The notes under the pieces are model-generated. The model was given only the letters and a program-made list of their open reading frames with translations, was not told the DNA's origin and ran no database searches. Below are positions 10,083 to 19,661 of a DNA stretch of 64,000 nucleotides, one piece after another; position 1 is the first letter of the stretch; each line of letters begins with the position of its first letter. This stretch comes from Pandoraea eparura (lineage in GTDB: Bacteria > Pseudomonadota > Gammaproteobacteria > Burkholderiales > Burkholderiaceae), in contig NZ_CABPSH010000001.1 in NCBI RefSeq assembly GCF_902459725.1, positions 806,001 to 870,000 on the forward strand, written 5' to 3'. Position numbers and translations under genes: made by a program.

Positions 10083-10285
10083 CGTTGTCAAAGACGCGGC
10101 GCCGGGCTTTCGCGCAGGCGCCGCAAATGCGTGCATCAAATACTGTGTTTGGCCGAGACTCGGCGGACATCAGTCGCCGGAACCCTCACATCTCGACGCC
10201 GCCGGACCGTGCCCATTTCATTTCACCGAATAGTACACGGCGCCCCATGCGCTCAGGCGTTTGCTGACGGTCCCCACAGGGTGTC

Positions 10286-11245
10286 TTACTGCGCCGCCGC
10301 GCCCGGCGGTGCCGCGAGCGTCTCGGCCTGCACGCCCTGACGCGAGAAGGTCATGCGCGTCACGATTTCGAGAATGTCGTAGCGCTGCTTCATCTCGGCG
10401 GAGAAGTCGCCAAACGGCGCGTTCGCCTGCACGATCGCCACCGCGCGGCGATCCAGATCGCGATTGCCGGAGCTGCGCGTGACTTCTACGCCCGCGACGT
10501 TCCAACCATCCTTGTGATAACCGAGCCCCCCCCGCTGATTGACGTTGAGCGTGACGATCAGCTCGCCGTAAAGTCGCTCGTTGCCGATCTGGGGAAAGTG
10601 CGCCGTGCCGTAGCGTTCGACGCGATGGCGCAGTGTGTCGAAATAGCGCGCGTACGCCACTTCACGGGTATTGGCCGTGACCTGTCCACGTTTCGGGCGG
10701 GTCTGATAGGCACGCAACTGCTTGTCGATTTCCGCCTGCAGACGGGCGATTTTCTGGTCGACGTTCTGATCGTCAAGCCCTTGCCCGTGCTGCGGCGCGT
10801 CGGCGCGATGGCGCGGCGAGGCCGGCGTGGCGGCGTACTGGTTGCGCAGTTGCGTGAGCAGCTTTTCCTGCACCGCCTCCAGCTCACTCACATTGCGCTG
10901 GATCTGCGCGACGGGCGCGCCGTCACGATCGAGCGCGCGCGATGGCAGCGGTGACGTCGCACGCTCGCCGTCATGCTCGCCGCCGCCCACGAGGTTGGCT
11001 TGCGCCAGCGCCGTAGCCTTCTCGGGGGCGTTGGCCGACTTCGCGTTCACGAGGACGACGTCGAGCGGCGTGTCGGCACTGTGCAGCCGGAAACGATCGG
11101 GCGCGACGAAATGCACCGCCAGCGCAAGCAGATGAACCACCGCGGAAATGGCCAGCCCCGTGGCGAGCGGATGCTCGCGCATGAATGACCACCCGCGGCG
11201 TCGCGCCGCGCTCAGGTTGCCGGAGGCAAATGCCGGCTTCAGCAC
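10286..11245 (-). CDS. TonB-family energy-transducer protein
   Basis: The 319-residue protein looks like a TonB-type periplasmic protein. It has one N-terminal membrane helix (ATGLAISAVVHLLALAVHFV), a coiled-coil-like middle (ELEAVQEKLLTQLRNQY, KIARLQAEIDKQLRAYQ), and a C-terminal TonB box-binding-like fold (YGELIVTLNVNQRGG, RDLDRRAVAIVQANAPFGDF). The GTG start overlaps the RNB-gene stop by seven bases; an ATG 21 codons in is the alternative. No ExbB/ExbD genes are adjacent, and the Pro-rich spacer of classical TonB is replaced by the coiled region, so its receptor partner is unknown. Confidence 0.8.
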   Translation of the reverse strand: MLKPAFASGNLSAARRRGWSFMREHPLATGLAISAVVHLLALAVHFVAPDRFRLHSADTPLDVVLVNAKSANAPEKATALAQANLVGGGEHDGERATSPLPSRALDRDGAPVAQIQRNVSELEAVQEKLLTQLRNQYAATPASPRHRADAPQHGQGLDDQNVDQKIARLQAEIDKQLRAYQTRPKRGQVTANTREVAYARYFDTLRHRVERYGTAHFPQIGNERLYGELIVTLNVNQRGGLGYHKDGWNVAGVEVTRSSGNRDLDRRAVAIVQANAPFGDFSAEMKQRYDILEIVTRMTFSRQGVQAETLAAPPGAAAQ

Positions 11246-13488
11246 GCCGAACTGGCAGACGCGTCGCGCTCGCCGGCCGCCATCAGCGCGGCAGCAAGCG
11301 GCAAGGTACCGGAGGCGATCGCAACGGTTTGCGAAGTGGCGGCGTCGGACGACGCCGCCGAGGCATCGACATCACCTTGGGTTTCGTCGCAGTCGTCAGC
11401 GACGTCGCCGACGTCGCCTTCGCTCCCGGGTTCCCCATCGGCATCGTCGCCCCCCCTCTCGCCATGCGCGCGATCGGGCCCATCAGCGCTGTCGGCACTG
11501 TCGGCACTGTCGGCACTGTCAGCCCCGTCGCTACCGTCGCCGCCGTCACCTGCACCGCCCGCCCCTTCGTCATCGTCGTCGCCGAGGGTGGTCTGGCTGG
11601 CGCCAAGCACTTGCGCAACACGCACCGAGATGCTGAGCGTCACGAGGTCGAGCGAGAGCACGTCGAGCATGATCTGCGTACCGCGCGCGTGCGGGCCGAG
11701 CCCCAGGACGATCAGCGTCAGCGGAATGTCGTTCAGGCGTACCGTGTCCCCCTTGAGCACACTCGCCTGCACCTGCGACTTGTTCTCCTGGATCAGCCAG
11801 CGCAGGCACCAGTAGCGCTCCATCCGGCTCTGATGCTCGGCATAGGCCGCATAAGCAGCTTCGAAGCTCGAGACGGTCACATAAAGATCGGCATCCTTCG
11901 GCTTGAAGGGCGCCGCCAGCTTGGCCGTCACGCCGTGACGCACGCATGCGATCAACTGCCACTGGTTCACCAGATCGACGTAGCGACGCAGCGGCGACGT
12001 GCTCCACGCGTACTGCTCGACGCCCAGGCCTTCGTGGGGTGCGGGCGACGTCTGCATGCGCGTGCGATTCACCCCGTAGGCACGCTGGGCACGGTAGATG
12101 CCGGGCACACCGCATTCGGCCAGCAAGCGTCCCCACCGGCTGTTCGCGAGAATCGCCATCTCGGCGACGATCAGATCCAACGGCGCGCCACGCATGCGCT
12201 GCTTGATCGTGACCTGCTCGCCCTCGACGTAGAAATTGAAGTCAGTCTTGTTCTGCACTTCCGGACGAAGGCCGTAGCCCACGCGCGCGGCCTGGCGCTT
12301 GTCGTAGAGCGACTGCGCGAACGGCCACAGCAACCGCAGTTCTTCCTTGTGCGGATAGTCGCCGCTGCCGTCGGCGAGTGTCTCGGCCGTAATGATCGCG
12401 TCGAGTTCGTTGTGGCGCAGGTTCGCGGAGATCGGCACCCGTTCCGCGTGCGTTTCCGTGGCGATGATCTCGTAGGTGTCGGCCTTCACAACGACGTACA
12501 GCGACAACGCCGGACGCGCGCCCCCTTCGGCAAGCGTGTATGCCTCAACCACGGCATCGGGCAGCATCGTGATCTTCTCGCCCGGCGCGTAGACCGTCGA
12601 CAGGCGCACGCGCGCGATCTCGTCGATGGCGTCGCCGCGCGTGATGCCAAGCGCCGGCGCCGCGATGTGGATGCCCACGCGCAACAGTCCGTCGGGCAGC
12701 ACCTGCACCGAGAGCGCGTCATCGATCTCGGTCGTCGTCGAATCGTCGATGGAAAACGCCTGCACGTCGGCCAGCGGCAAGTCGTCGCCGGGCAGCGGCG
12801 TCGGTCCCAGTTCGGGGAAGCCGGTGCCGCGCGGAAAGTGTTCGTAGAGGAACGCCGCCTCGTGATAGGCGCGCGGCGACGAAATGCCGCCGCAGGCGAG
12901 CATCACCTCGGCGTGTGTCTTGCCCAGCGCGATGGCGGCGGCGTCGAGCGCCTTCCACTCGATGGCGTTTTTGTCGGGGCGGAACAGCAGCAGCAGCTCC
13001 TTGCCCTTGAGCGCGTCCGGCAGCGTGCCGGCGATCAGTTGATCGGCATAGCCGGCCTGCAATTCCGCCTGCTGTTGCTTGCGGGCGAGTCCCGCGAGCG
13101 CGGCCTGCAACTGCTCCTGCGGCGCGCGTTGGTATTGGCCGCGACCCTTGCGGCGGAAATACACCGGCGAGGCCTGCAGGGCCAGCGCCAGCCCGGCCTG
13201 TTGCGCCACGCTCGCCCCTTCGCCGAAGTATTCGGCGGCCAGCACCGGAAACGCAAATTCCTCGGCCGGCGCGCATTCCCACAGGAAACTCATGTCGAGG
13301 TCCTGCGCGGCGGCCTGTGCCTGCGTGATCATCTCGGCGGGCGAAGGCGACTCGAACCGCAGCAGCACGTCGCGCCCCTTGATCTTGCTGCGGCGTCCGC
13401 CGGGCAGCTCCACCTGGTACGACTCACCTTGCTGCGACAACACCGTGCCAGCCTTGAAGCCGCCGGATTCCTCAAAAAAAATGTTCAT
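11239..13488 (-). CDS. RNB-domain exoribonuclease (RNase II/R family) with acidic repeat tail
   Basis: It is predicted to degrade single-stranded RNA 3'-to-5'. The 749-residue product begins MNIFFEESGGFKAG, which is why I start at 13488 rather than ten codons earlier. The catalytic block FSIDDSTTTEIDDALSV (about residues 245-260) has the RNB acidic cluster; the position equivalent to E. coli RNase II Asp207 reads Glu, which I recall as normal for this subclass. After the RNB domain comes a tail of about 100 residues very rich in Asp, Gly, Ala and Ser, including Ala-Asp-Ser repeats encoded by 9-bp units. The stop overlaps the TonB-like start. Confidence 0.88.
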   Translation of the reverse strand: MNIFFEESGGFKAGTVLSQQGESYQVELPGGRRSKIKGRDVLLRFESPSPAEMITQAQAAAQDLDMSFLWECAPAEEFAFPVLAAEYFGEGASVAQQAGLALALQASPVYFRRKGRGQYQRAPQEQLQAALAGLARKQQQAELQAGYADQLIAGTLPDALKGKELLLLFRPDKNAIEWKALDAAAIALGKTHAEVMLACGGISSPRAYHEAAFLYEHFPRGTGFPELGPTPLPGDDLPLADVQAFSIDDSTTTEIDDALSVQVLPDGLLRVGIHIAAPALGITRGDAIDEIARVRLSTVYAPGEKITMLPDAVVEAYTLAEGGARPALSLYVVVKADTYEIIATETHAERVPISANLRHNELDAIITAETLADGSGDYPHKEELRLLWPFAQSLYDKRQAARVGYGLRPEVQNKTDFNFYVEGEQVTIKQRMRGAPLDLIVAEMAILANSRWGRLLAECGVPGIYRAQRAYGVNRTRMQTSPAPHEGLGVEQYAWSTSPLRRYVDLVNQWQLIACVRHGVTAKLAAPFKPKDADLYVTVSSFEAAYAAYAEHQSRMERYWCLRWLIQENKSQVQASVLKGDTVRLNDIPLTLIVLGLGPHARGTQIMLDVLSLDLVTLSISVRVAQVLGASQTTLGDDDDEGAGGAGDGGDGSDGADSADSADSADSADGPDRAHGERGGDDADGEPGSEGDVGDVADDCDETQGDVDASAASSDAATSQTVAIASGTLPLAAALMAAGERDASASSAC
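11489..11524 (-). repeat. 9-bp coding repeat in the RNB acidic tail
   Basis: Four near-identical 9-base units (ACTGTCGGC on the plus strand) encode consecutive Ala-Asp-Ser triplets in the RNB protein. The unit is a multiple of three, so gain or loss of units would change tail length without breaking the frame. Confidence 0.8.
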
Positions 13489-13565
13489 GAAACAGCCATC
13501 GATCGCAATAGGCGACATTGTAGCCCGCCAACGTGCGGCGGTTTAGGGCGGAACGGGCAAACGCG

Positions 13566-14177
13566 TTATTCGCCCGCGAACGGGCCGGCGGCACCGGGCG
13601 AAGGGGGGACGTCGATGCCGGCGAAGCGCAGCACGTCGTCCATATAGTTGGCGAAATCGGAAATGCCATGGTCGCTGCCGTCGATCAGGGTCAGCTTCGC
13701 CCCCGCAAACTTCGCCACCATGTCACGGTAGTCTAGCGTCTGATCGCCGGTCGCAGCGACGAGGTAGTAGCGCTCGGGACGCGTGATCTGCGCCACGTCG
13801 ATCATGCGCAGCTCGTCCAGATGCCGCGGCTCGACGACGATGGTGCCGCCGCCGTGCCACATCGGCTGTTCGCCCAGCCATTTGCCCAGATCGTCGTAAG
13901 GGCGCGTTGCCGGATTGAGCAACACTGCGCGGCAGCCGAGCTTCTCGGCCAGGTAGGTGGCGTAGTAACCGCCCAGCGAACTGCCCACGATGGTCAACGT
14001 TTCGGCCTTCACACCGGTGAGCAGACGCTGCGCGTCGACCACCGCAGCCAGCGGCGACGGCGGCAACTGCGGGCAAGCCCACTCACGCCCCAGGCCAAGC
14101 CGGTGCATGCGGGCAGCCATCAATTGCGCCTTGAAGGAGCGCGGCGACGAACGGAAGCCATGCAAATAGAGAATCAT
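13566..14177 (-). CDS. YqiA/YcfP-type alpha/beta-fold esterase
   Basis: This 203-residue protein is a small serine hydrolase of the UPF0227/YqiA type. It has an N-terminal MILYLHGFRSSPRSFKAQ, the nucleophile elbow VGSSLGGYYATYLAE, LLNPATRPY, and an Asp/His pair in LIDGSDHGISDF. Members cleave short acyl esters; the physiological substrate is not known. It lies between the RNB nuclease and mpl on the same strand, with gaps of about 55-75 bases, so co-transcription with mpl upstream is likely. Confidence 0.85.
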   Translation of the reverse strand: MILYLHGFRSSPRSFKAQLMAARMHRLGLGREWACPQLPPSPLAAVVDAQRLLTGVKAETLTIVGSSLGGYYATYLAEKLGCRAVLLNPATRPYDDLGKWLGEQPMWHGGGTIVVEPRHLDELRMIDVAQITRPERYYLVAATGDQTLDYRDMVAKFAGAKLTLIDGSDHGISDFANYMDDVLRFAGIDVPPSPGAAGPFAGE

Positions 14178-14232
14178 AGGAATATGAGCCCCGATAAAAG
14201 CAGGTCAGTACTCGGACACAAAGACGCGCACA

Positions 14233-15615
14233 TCAGGCGCGCGCCGCGAGCGCATCGAGCAATTTCTGGTGAATGCCACCGAAGCCGCCGTTACTCATCA
14301 CCACGACCTGGTCACCCGGCTGTGCCGCCGCGCTCACTGCTCGCACCAGCCCGTCGATGTCGCTGAACGCCTGCGCGCGGGCGCCGAGCGGCGCGAGCGC
14401 CTCGGCGAGATTCCAGCCAAGGGCGTCCTTCCCGGACGGCGCGCCGTAGCCGAACACCAGATCGGCATCCGCCAGGCTGGCCGGCAGTTGGGCCTTCATC
14501 ACGCCGAGCTTCATCGTATTCGAGCGCGGCTCAAGCACCGCCAGGATACGGGCGCTGCCGGCGCGGCGACGCAATCCGGCCAGCGTCGTCTGAATGGCGG
14601 TCGGATGGTGAGCGAAATCGTCGTACACAGTGACGCCAGCCGCTTCGCCGCGCATCTCCATACGACGCTTCACATTCTGGAACTTGCCCAGCGATGCCGC
14701 GCCCTGCTCCGGCGGCACACCTACGTGTCGTGCGGCAGCTACCGCCGCCAGCGCGTTCATCCGATTGTGCTCGCCCTGCAGCGACCACTTCACTTCCCCG
14801 GCTGCCGTCGCGCCGTGATGGACCCAGAAGGCTTCCTGCCACGGCGCAAGCGCATCGTTGGCCTGGGCGACATGCCAGCCGTCGGTCACGCCGAAGCGCT
14901 CCACCTCGCTCCAGCAGCCGCGCGCCAGCACGCGCTCGAGCGCGGCCTCGCGACCGTTGACGATCAGGCGGCCCTGGCCCGGCACGGTGCGCACCAGATG
15001 ATGGAATTGCGTCTCGATCGCCGTCAGATCGGGGAAGATGTCCGCGTGATCGAACTCGAGATTGTTCAGGATGGCGGTGCGCGGATGGTAATGAACGAAC
15101 TTGGAGCGCTTGTCGAAGAACGCCGTATCGTATTCGTCGGCCTCGATCACGAAGAAATCGCTGTCGGTCAATCGCGCCGAGATGCCAAAGTTCATCGGCA
15201 CGCCTCCGACGAGAAAGCCCGGGTGGTACCCCGCGTCTTCGAGAATCCAGGCAAGCATCGACGTCGTCGTCGTTTTCCCGTGCGTTCCCGCCACGGCCAG
15301 CACCCACTTCTTCGACAGCACGTGCTCACCGAGCCATTGCGGGCCCGACGTGTACGGCAGATTCCGGTTGAGGATCTCTTCCATCAGCGGATTGCCGCGC
15401 GACACCACGTTACCGATGACAAACAGGTCTGGCTTGAGCGCAACCTGATCCGCATCGAACCCTTCGATCAGCCGAATGCCCTGCGCCTCCAATTGGGTGC
15501 TCATCGGCGGATAGACGTTGGCGTCGCAACCGGTCACGGTATGCCCGGCCTGCCGCGCGAGCACCGCAAGACCGCCCATGAACGTGCCGCAGATGCCAAG
15601 AATATGAATATGCAT
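14233..15615 (-). CDS. mpl: UDP-N-acetylmuramate:L-alanyl-gamma-D-glutamyl-meso-diaminopimelate ligase
   Basis: It ligates recycled murein tripeptide to UDP-MurNAc in the cytoplasm. The 460-residue protein has the Mur-ligase layout. An N-terminal Rossmann part (MHIHILGICGTFMGGLAVLARQ) is followed by the P-loop VAGTHGKTTTTSML, a central ATPase domain with NLEFDHADIFPD and GEHNRMNALAAVAA, and a C-terminal domain with VYDDFAHHPTAI. The Mpl-type start is at 15615; a longer ORF continues upstream but is not Mur-like. AmpD, in the same recycling route, is at 31.5 kb. Confidence 0.96.
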   Translation of the reverse strand: MHIHILGICGTFMGGLAVLARQAGHTVTGCDANVYPPMSTQLEAQGIRLIEGFDADQVALKPDLFVIGNVVSRGNPLMEEILNRNLPYTSGPQWLGEHVLSKKWVLAVAGTHGKTTTTSMLAWILEDAGYHPGFLVGGVPMNFGISARLTDSDFFVIEADEYDTAFFDKRSKFVHYHPRTAILNNLEFDHADIFPDLTAIETQFHHLVRTVPGQGRLIVNGREAALERVLARGCWSEVERFGVTDGWHVAQANDALAPWQEAFWVHHGATAAGEVKWSLQGEHNRMNALAAVAAARHVGVPPEQGAASLGKFQNVKRRMEMRGEAAGVTVYDDFAHHPTAIQTTLAGLRRRAGSARILAVLEPRSNTMKLGVMKAQLPASLADADLVFGYGAPSGKDALGWNLAEALAPLGARAQAFSDIDGLVRAVSAAAQPGDQVVVMSNGGFGGIHQKLLDALAARA

Positions 15616-15735
15616 GGATGGGGAGCGAGGTGAGGACGGGCCGCGCCCGTACAAGGAATGGGGAAGGCCGAACAGCCGGAATCGCCATTGTACCCGTGGC
15701 GTGGAGCGCAATGCCTTTCGGGTATGATCGCAGGC

Positions 15736-16392
15736 ATGACACGCAAATCCTGGACCGACGCCCAACGCCTGCGCGAGGAAATCGCCCTGGTGGCCGCCCG
15801 CCTCATCGCCGAGGAGGGCGCCGACTATGCGAGCGCGAAACGCAAGGCGGCGAAGCAGGTGACCGGCGAGACGCGAATTGCAGGTGAATTGCTGCCAGAT
15901 AACGATCAGATCGAAGCAGAAGTCCGCGAGTACGTCCAGACGTTCCTGTCGGATACGCAGCCGGCCGAGCTGGCGCATCTGCGTCAGGTCGCACTGGCAG
16001 TCATGACTTCGCTGGCGCGCTACCGGCCTTACATCACGGGCGCCGTCTATAACGGAACGGCAACGTCGCTATCCGATATCTACTTGCAGGCATTTTGCGA
16101 CAACCCAAAGGAATTCGCCATCGATCTGCTCAACCGGGGCATCGACTACGAAGTCTCGGAAAGTCGCCATTTCAACGGTCGCGGCATGGTCGAGACGCTG
16201 AGTTTCCTATGGCGCGAGCGGGGGCAGCTCGGTGAACCGGCAGGGGTGCACGTGTCACTTTACTCCATGGACGACATGCGTGGCGCACTCAAGGCCACCG
16301 ACGGGAATGGCCGGCCGGTTCGCGCCGACGCGGACGGTCTGCGCACACTGATCGCCAGTACCGAGGTCACGGAGCAAGCATCCAGCCACTGA
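15736..16392 (+). CDS. Conserved protein of unknown function beside mpl
   Basis: I do not recognise a characterised function. The product is 218 residues from the ATG at 15736 (MTRKSWTDAQRLREEIA). It is soluble, with no signal peptide. The N-terminal third is helical and charged (RKAAKQVTGETRIAGELLPDNDQIEAEVREYV). A central block (MTSLARYRPYITGAVYNGTATSLSDIYLQAFCDNPKEFAIDLLNRGIDYEV) resembles a nucleotidyltransferase-like fold in style only. I recall homologues being labelled UDP-N-acetylmuramate-alanine ligase, which the sequence does not support: no Mur P-loop is present. It is divergent from mpl across 120 bases. Confidence 0.75.
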   Translation: MTRKSWTDAQRLREEIALVAARLIAEEGADYASAKRKAAKQVTGETRIAGELLPDNDQIEAEVREYVQTFLSDTQPAELAHLRQVALAVMTSLARYRPYITGAVYNGTATSLSDIYLQAFCDNPKEFAIDLLNRGIDYEVSESRHFNGRGMVETLSFLWRERGQLGEPAGVHVSLYSMDDMRGALKATDGNGRPVRADADGLRTLIASTEVTEQASSH

Positions 16393-16522
16393 TCGACGCT
16401 CGGGGGTATATTGCGATTGCCGCGATTTCCCCCTCACGCTGTCTAGTCTCCGCTTAATTTCTCCGCAATTGGCGCCCGTTTTTCGTCTATTGTGGACTTC
16501 CGGCACATTCGCCCCCCATTTC

Positions 16523-17047
16523 ATGGCAAAACGCATCGTTATTCTCCTGATTCTGGCCCTCGCGGGACTGGCAGCCGGTTTCTGGTTCGGTCAGCGGAAC
16601 GAGCAGCCGACAAGCGTGCCGGACGCCGCGGTCGCCCAACTGCTCGCGACGCGGCTGCCAGACCTGAGTGGTAACGAGCAGGCCGTCTCGCAATGGCGAG
16701 GCAAGACGCTCGTCGTCAACTTCTGGGCGCCTTGGTGCGGCCCCTGCGTCGAAGAAATGCCCGATCTTCAGGCGCTGGCGACCGAATTCGGGGGGAAAAA
16801 CGTTCAATTCGTTGGAATCGGCATCGATTCGGCTCAGAACATGATCGCCTTCGAGCAAAAGGTGAAAGTCAATTACCCGCTGCTCGTGGCAGGCTACGCG
16901 GGCACCGACCTGGCCCGCGTGCTGGGCGACAAGGCCGGTGCGCTACCGTTTACCGTAGTGATTGACCCACAAGGCCGCCTGCACTACAAAAAGCTCGGCC
17001 GCGTTACGCCGGACGAGGTGCGCTCGGCGCTCAAAGCACTGCGCTGA
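16523..17047 (+). CDS. TlpA-family thiol-disulfide oxidoreductase
   Basis: This 174-residue thioredoxin-fold protein has an N-terminal signal anchor ([20 protein letters not shown]), so it acts in the periplasm. The redox motif is WCGPC (Cys72, Cys75), in [14 protein letters not shown]. The cis-Pro segment is [13 protein letters not shown]. TlpA/ResA proteins typically keep cysteines reduced for cytochrome c or copper-site assembly; the partner here is not evident. The ATG at 16523 gives a proper signal peptide; an 18-codon extension upstream is not convincing. Confidence 0.9.
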   Translation: MAKRIVILLILALAGLAAGFWFGQRNEQPTSVPDAAVAQLLATRLPDLSGNEQAVSQWRGKTLVVNFWAPWCGPCVEEMPDLQALATEFGGKNVQFVGIGIDSAQNMIAFEQKVKVNYPLLVAGYAGTDLARVLGDKAGALPFTVVIDPQGRLHYKKLGRVTPDEVRSALKALR

Positions 17048-17192
17048 TTCCGCGCCGCGACGCCCGGGATCGCGGGAAGTCCCGCCAGACGTGAGTGACG
17101 GGGTTCCGAACGGTGCCTCATTTTCACCCCACTGGACAAAATCCACCAACTGGCGTTTAATTGCGCCCAATTTCGTGAAATTTGATTCGCCA

Positions 17193-17639
17193 ATGCCTCA
17201 CCGCATTCTCGTGCTCCACGGCCCCAATCTCAACCTGCTCGGTACTCGCGAGCCGGCGGTGTACGGTCACACGACGCTGACAGACATCGACACGGCCCTC
17301 GAGGCGCAGGCCAAGGCGGCGGGCGCCGAGCTGGAGACGTTCCAGAGCAATCACGAAGGCGCACTGGTTGACCGGATTCAGGCGGCACGCGACGCGTCGA
17401 TCGACTTCATCGTCATCAACCCCGCGGCCTACACGCATACCAGCGTGGCGATACGCGACGCGCTGGCCGGCGTGGGCATTCCGTTCGTCGAGGTTCATCT
17501 CTCGAACGTCCATGCGCGCGAGGCCTTCCGGCATCACTCGTACTTTTCCGATATCGCGCAAGGCGTGATCTGCGGCCTGGGCTGGCGCGGCTACACCTTC
17601 GCACTCGAATTTGCCCTGCGGCGACTCGCCGGCGGGTAG
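17193..17639 (+). CDS. aroQ: 3-dehydroquinate dehydratase, type II
   Basis: It dehydrates 3-dehydroquinate to 3-dehydroshikimate in the shikimate pathway. The 148-residue protein has the type II pattern: [17 protein letters not shown] with the active-site Tyr24, [45 protein letters not shown] and the final GWRGYTFAL. It sits 69 bases before accB, as in many proteobacteria. Confidence 0.97.
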   Translation: MPHRILVLHGPNLNLLGTREPAVYGHTTLTDIDTALEAQAKAAGAELETFQSNHEGALVDRIQAARDASIDFIVINPAAYTHTSVAIRDALAGVGIPFVEVHLSNVHAREAFRHHSYFSDIAQGVICGLGWRGYTFALEFALRRLAGG

Positions 17640-17662
17640 CCTTCTCATCCCCTATTTCCCCT

Positions 17663-17681
17663 CGCGGGGGTTGCCCCCGCG
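17663..17681 (+). promoter_or_regulatory. Hairpin in the accB leader
   Basis: A perfect 8-bp stem (CGCGGGGG with CCCCCGCG) closes a three-base loop. It ends 27 bases before the accB ATG and 13 bases before its AAGGAG ribosome-binding site (17695-17700). There is no T-run, so it is not a standard terminator. It could mark the end of aroQ or influence accB expression. Confidence 0.4.
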
Positions 17682-17708
17682 TCGATACCGAATTAAGGAG
17701 CTTCCTTC

Positions 17709-18176
17709 ATGGATTTGCGCAAACTCAAGACGTTGATCGATCTCGTGGCCGAATCGGGTATTTCCGAACTCGAAGTCACTGAAGGCGAAGGCAAGGTCCG
17801 CATCGTCAAGGCGCCGCCCCAGGTCATCGCCGCGCCGATGCAGATGGCCATGCCGGCCGCCTACCCGCAGGTCGCCGCGCAAGCTCCCGCGGCAGCGGTC
17901 GCCGCACCGGCAGCGGCACCGGCAGCCCCGGTCCTGCCGCAAGGTCATATCGTGACGTCGCCGATGGTCGGTACGTTCTATCGCGCCCCGTCGCCGGGTG
18001 CCGATCCGTTTGCGCAAGTCGGCGACTCGGTCAAGGAAGGCCAGACGCTGTGCATCATCGAAGCGATGAAGCTGCTCAACGAGATCGAGTCGGACAAGAC
18101 CGGCGTGATCAAGGAAATCCTCGTCGAGAACGGTCAGGCCGTGGAATACGGTCAACCGCTGTTCGTGATCGGCTAA
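17709..18176 (+). CDS. accB: Acetyl-CoA carboxylase biotin carboxyl carrier protein
   Basis: It carries the biotin that shuttles CO2 between AccC and the carboxyltransferase in the first step of fatty-acid synthesis. The 155-residue protein has an N-terminal interaction segment ([23 protein letters not shown]), an Ala/Pro-rich linker (about 37-77), and a biotinyl domain with [15 protein letters not shown], in which Lys121 is the biotinylated residue. A strong AAGGAG precedes the ATG. accC follows after 84 bases. Confidence 0.97.
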   Translation: MDLRKLKTLIDLVAESGISELEVTEGEGKVRIVKAPPQVIAAPMQMAMPAAYPQVAAQAPAAAVAAPAAAPAAPVLPQGHIVTSPMVGTFYRAPSPGADPFAQVGDSVKEGQTLCIIEAMKLLNEIESDKTGVIKEILVENGQAVEYGQPLFVIG

Positions 18177-18260
18177 TGCCGGTTGTCGGACGCCCCGCCC
18201 ACGCAGCGGCATGCGGCGTCCGGCCCCGCTCCTCTCCCCTTACGGGCAGGACTGCACATA

Positions 18261-19622
18261 ATGTTTGAAAAAATCCTCATCGCCAACCGCGGCGAAATCG
18301 CTCTGCGCATCCAGCGCGCGTGCCGTGAGATGGGCATCAAGACCGTTGTCGTCTATTCCGAAGCCGACAAGGAAGCGAAGTACGTCAAGCTCGCCGACGA
18401 AGCCGTCTGTATCGGTCCGGCGCCCTCGCCGCAAAGCTATCTGAACATGCCGGCGCTCATCAGCGCGGCGGAAGTCACCGACGCCCAGGCCATCCACCCG
18501 GGTTACGGCTTTCTCTCCGAGAACGCCGACTTCGCCGAACGCGTCGAGCAATCGGGTTTCACGTTCATCGGCCCGCGCCCCGACACCATTCGCCTGATGG
18601 GCGACAAGGTCTCGGCCAAGCAGACGATGATCAAGACCGGCGTGCCGTGCGTGCCGGGCTCGGAAGGCGCGTTGCCCGACGATCCCAAGGAAATCGTGCG
18701 TATCGCACGTCAGATCGGCTATCCGGTGATCATCAAGGCCGCCGGCGGCGGCGGCGGTCGCGGCATGCGCGTGGTGCATACGGAAGCGGCGCTCGTGAAC
18801 GCGGTCAACATGACCCGTGAAGAAGCCGGCCGCGCTTTCGGCAACCCGGAAGTCTATATGGAGAAGTTCCTCGAGAACCCGCGCCATATCGAAATCCAGA
18901 TCCTCGCCGACAAGCACAAGAACGCCGTCTGGCTGGGCGAGCGCGACTGCTCGATGCAGCGCCGCCACCAGAAGGTGATCGAAGAGGCCACCGCGCCGCT
19001 GGTTCCGCGTCGTCTGATCGAGCGCATCGGCGATCGCTGCGCCGACGCGTGCAAGAAGATGGGTTACGTCGGTGCCGGCACGTTCGAATTCCTGTTCGAG
19101 AACGGTGAGTTCTACTTCATCGAAATGAACACGCGCGTGCAGGTCGAGCACCCGGTCACGGAAATGATCACCGGTATCGATATCGTGCAGGAACAGATTC
19201 GCATCGCGGCCGGTGAGAAGCTCGCGTTCCGTCAGCGCGACATCCAGTTCCAGGGTCACGCGATCGAGTGCCGCATCAACGCCGAAGATCCATTCAAGTT
19301 CACGCCGTCGCCGGGTCGCATCACGGCCTGGCATATGCCGGGCGGCCCCGGCATTCGCGTCGACTCGCACGCCTATAACGGCTACTTCGTGCCGCCGAAC
19401 TACGACTCGATGATCGGCAAGTTGATCGCCTACGGCGCAACGCGCGAGCAGGCCATTCGCCGCATGCGTGTCGCGCTGTCGGAAATCGTGATCGAAGGTA
19501 TCCAGACGAATATTCCGCTGCACCGGGAACTGATGCTCGACGCCAAGTTTGTCGAAGGCGGTACGAGCATCCATTATCTGGAACACAAGCTGGCGCAGAA
19601 GTCGGCCGTCGGTAGCAACTAA
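18261..19622 (+). CDS. accC: Acetyl-CoA carboxylase biotin carboxylase subunit
   Basis: It carboxylates the biotin on AccB using ATP and bicarbonate. The 453-residue protein is full length. It has [16 protein letters not shown] at the start, the glycine-rich ATP lid [14 protein letters not shown], the [13 protein letters not shown] segment, and the catalytic [20 protein letters not shown]. The ATG at 18261 matches the family start. Confidence 0.98.
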   Translation: MFEKILIANRGEIALRIQRACREMGIKTVVVYSEADKEAKYVKLADEAVCIGPAPSPQSYLNMPALISAAEVTDAQAIHPGYGFLSENADFAERVEQSGFTFIGPRPDTIRLMGDKVSAKQTMIKTGVPCVPGSEGALPDDPKEIVRIARQIGYPVIIKAAGGGGGRGMRVVHTEAALVNAVNMTREEAGRAFGNPEVYMEKFLENPRHIEIQILADKHKNAVWLGERDCSMQRRHQKVIEEATAPLVPRRLIERIGDRCADACKKMGYVGAGTFEFLFENGEFYFIEMNTRVQVEHPVTEMITGIDIVQEQIRIAAGEKLAFRQRDIQFQGHAIECRINAEDPFKFTPSPGRITAWHMPGGPGIRVDSHAYNGYFVPPNYDSMIGKLIAYGATREQAIRRMRVALSEIVIEGIQTNIPLHRELMLDAKFVEGGTSIHYLEHKLAQKSAVGSN

Positions 19623-19661
19623 GCGGCGGATTCGCCGTTCATCAGCAGGAAATCACTCGCC

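Noticed and set aside
11185-13647. An 820-residue ORF antisense to the RNB gene
   Set aside because: It mirrors the RNB gene and has no motif; the RNB catalytic block is on the other strand.
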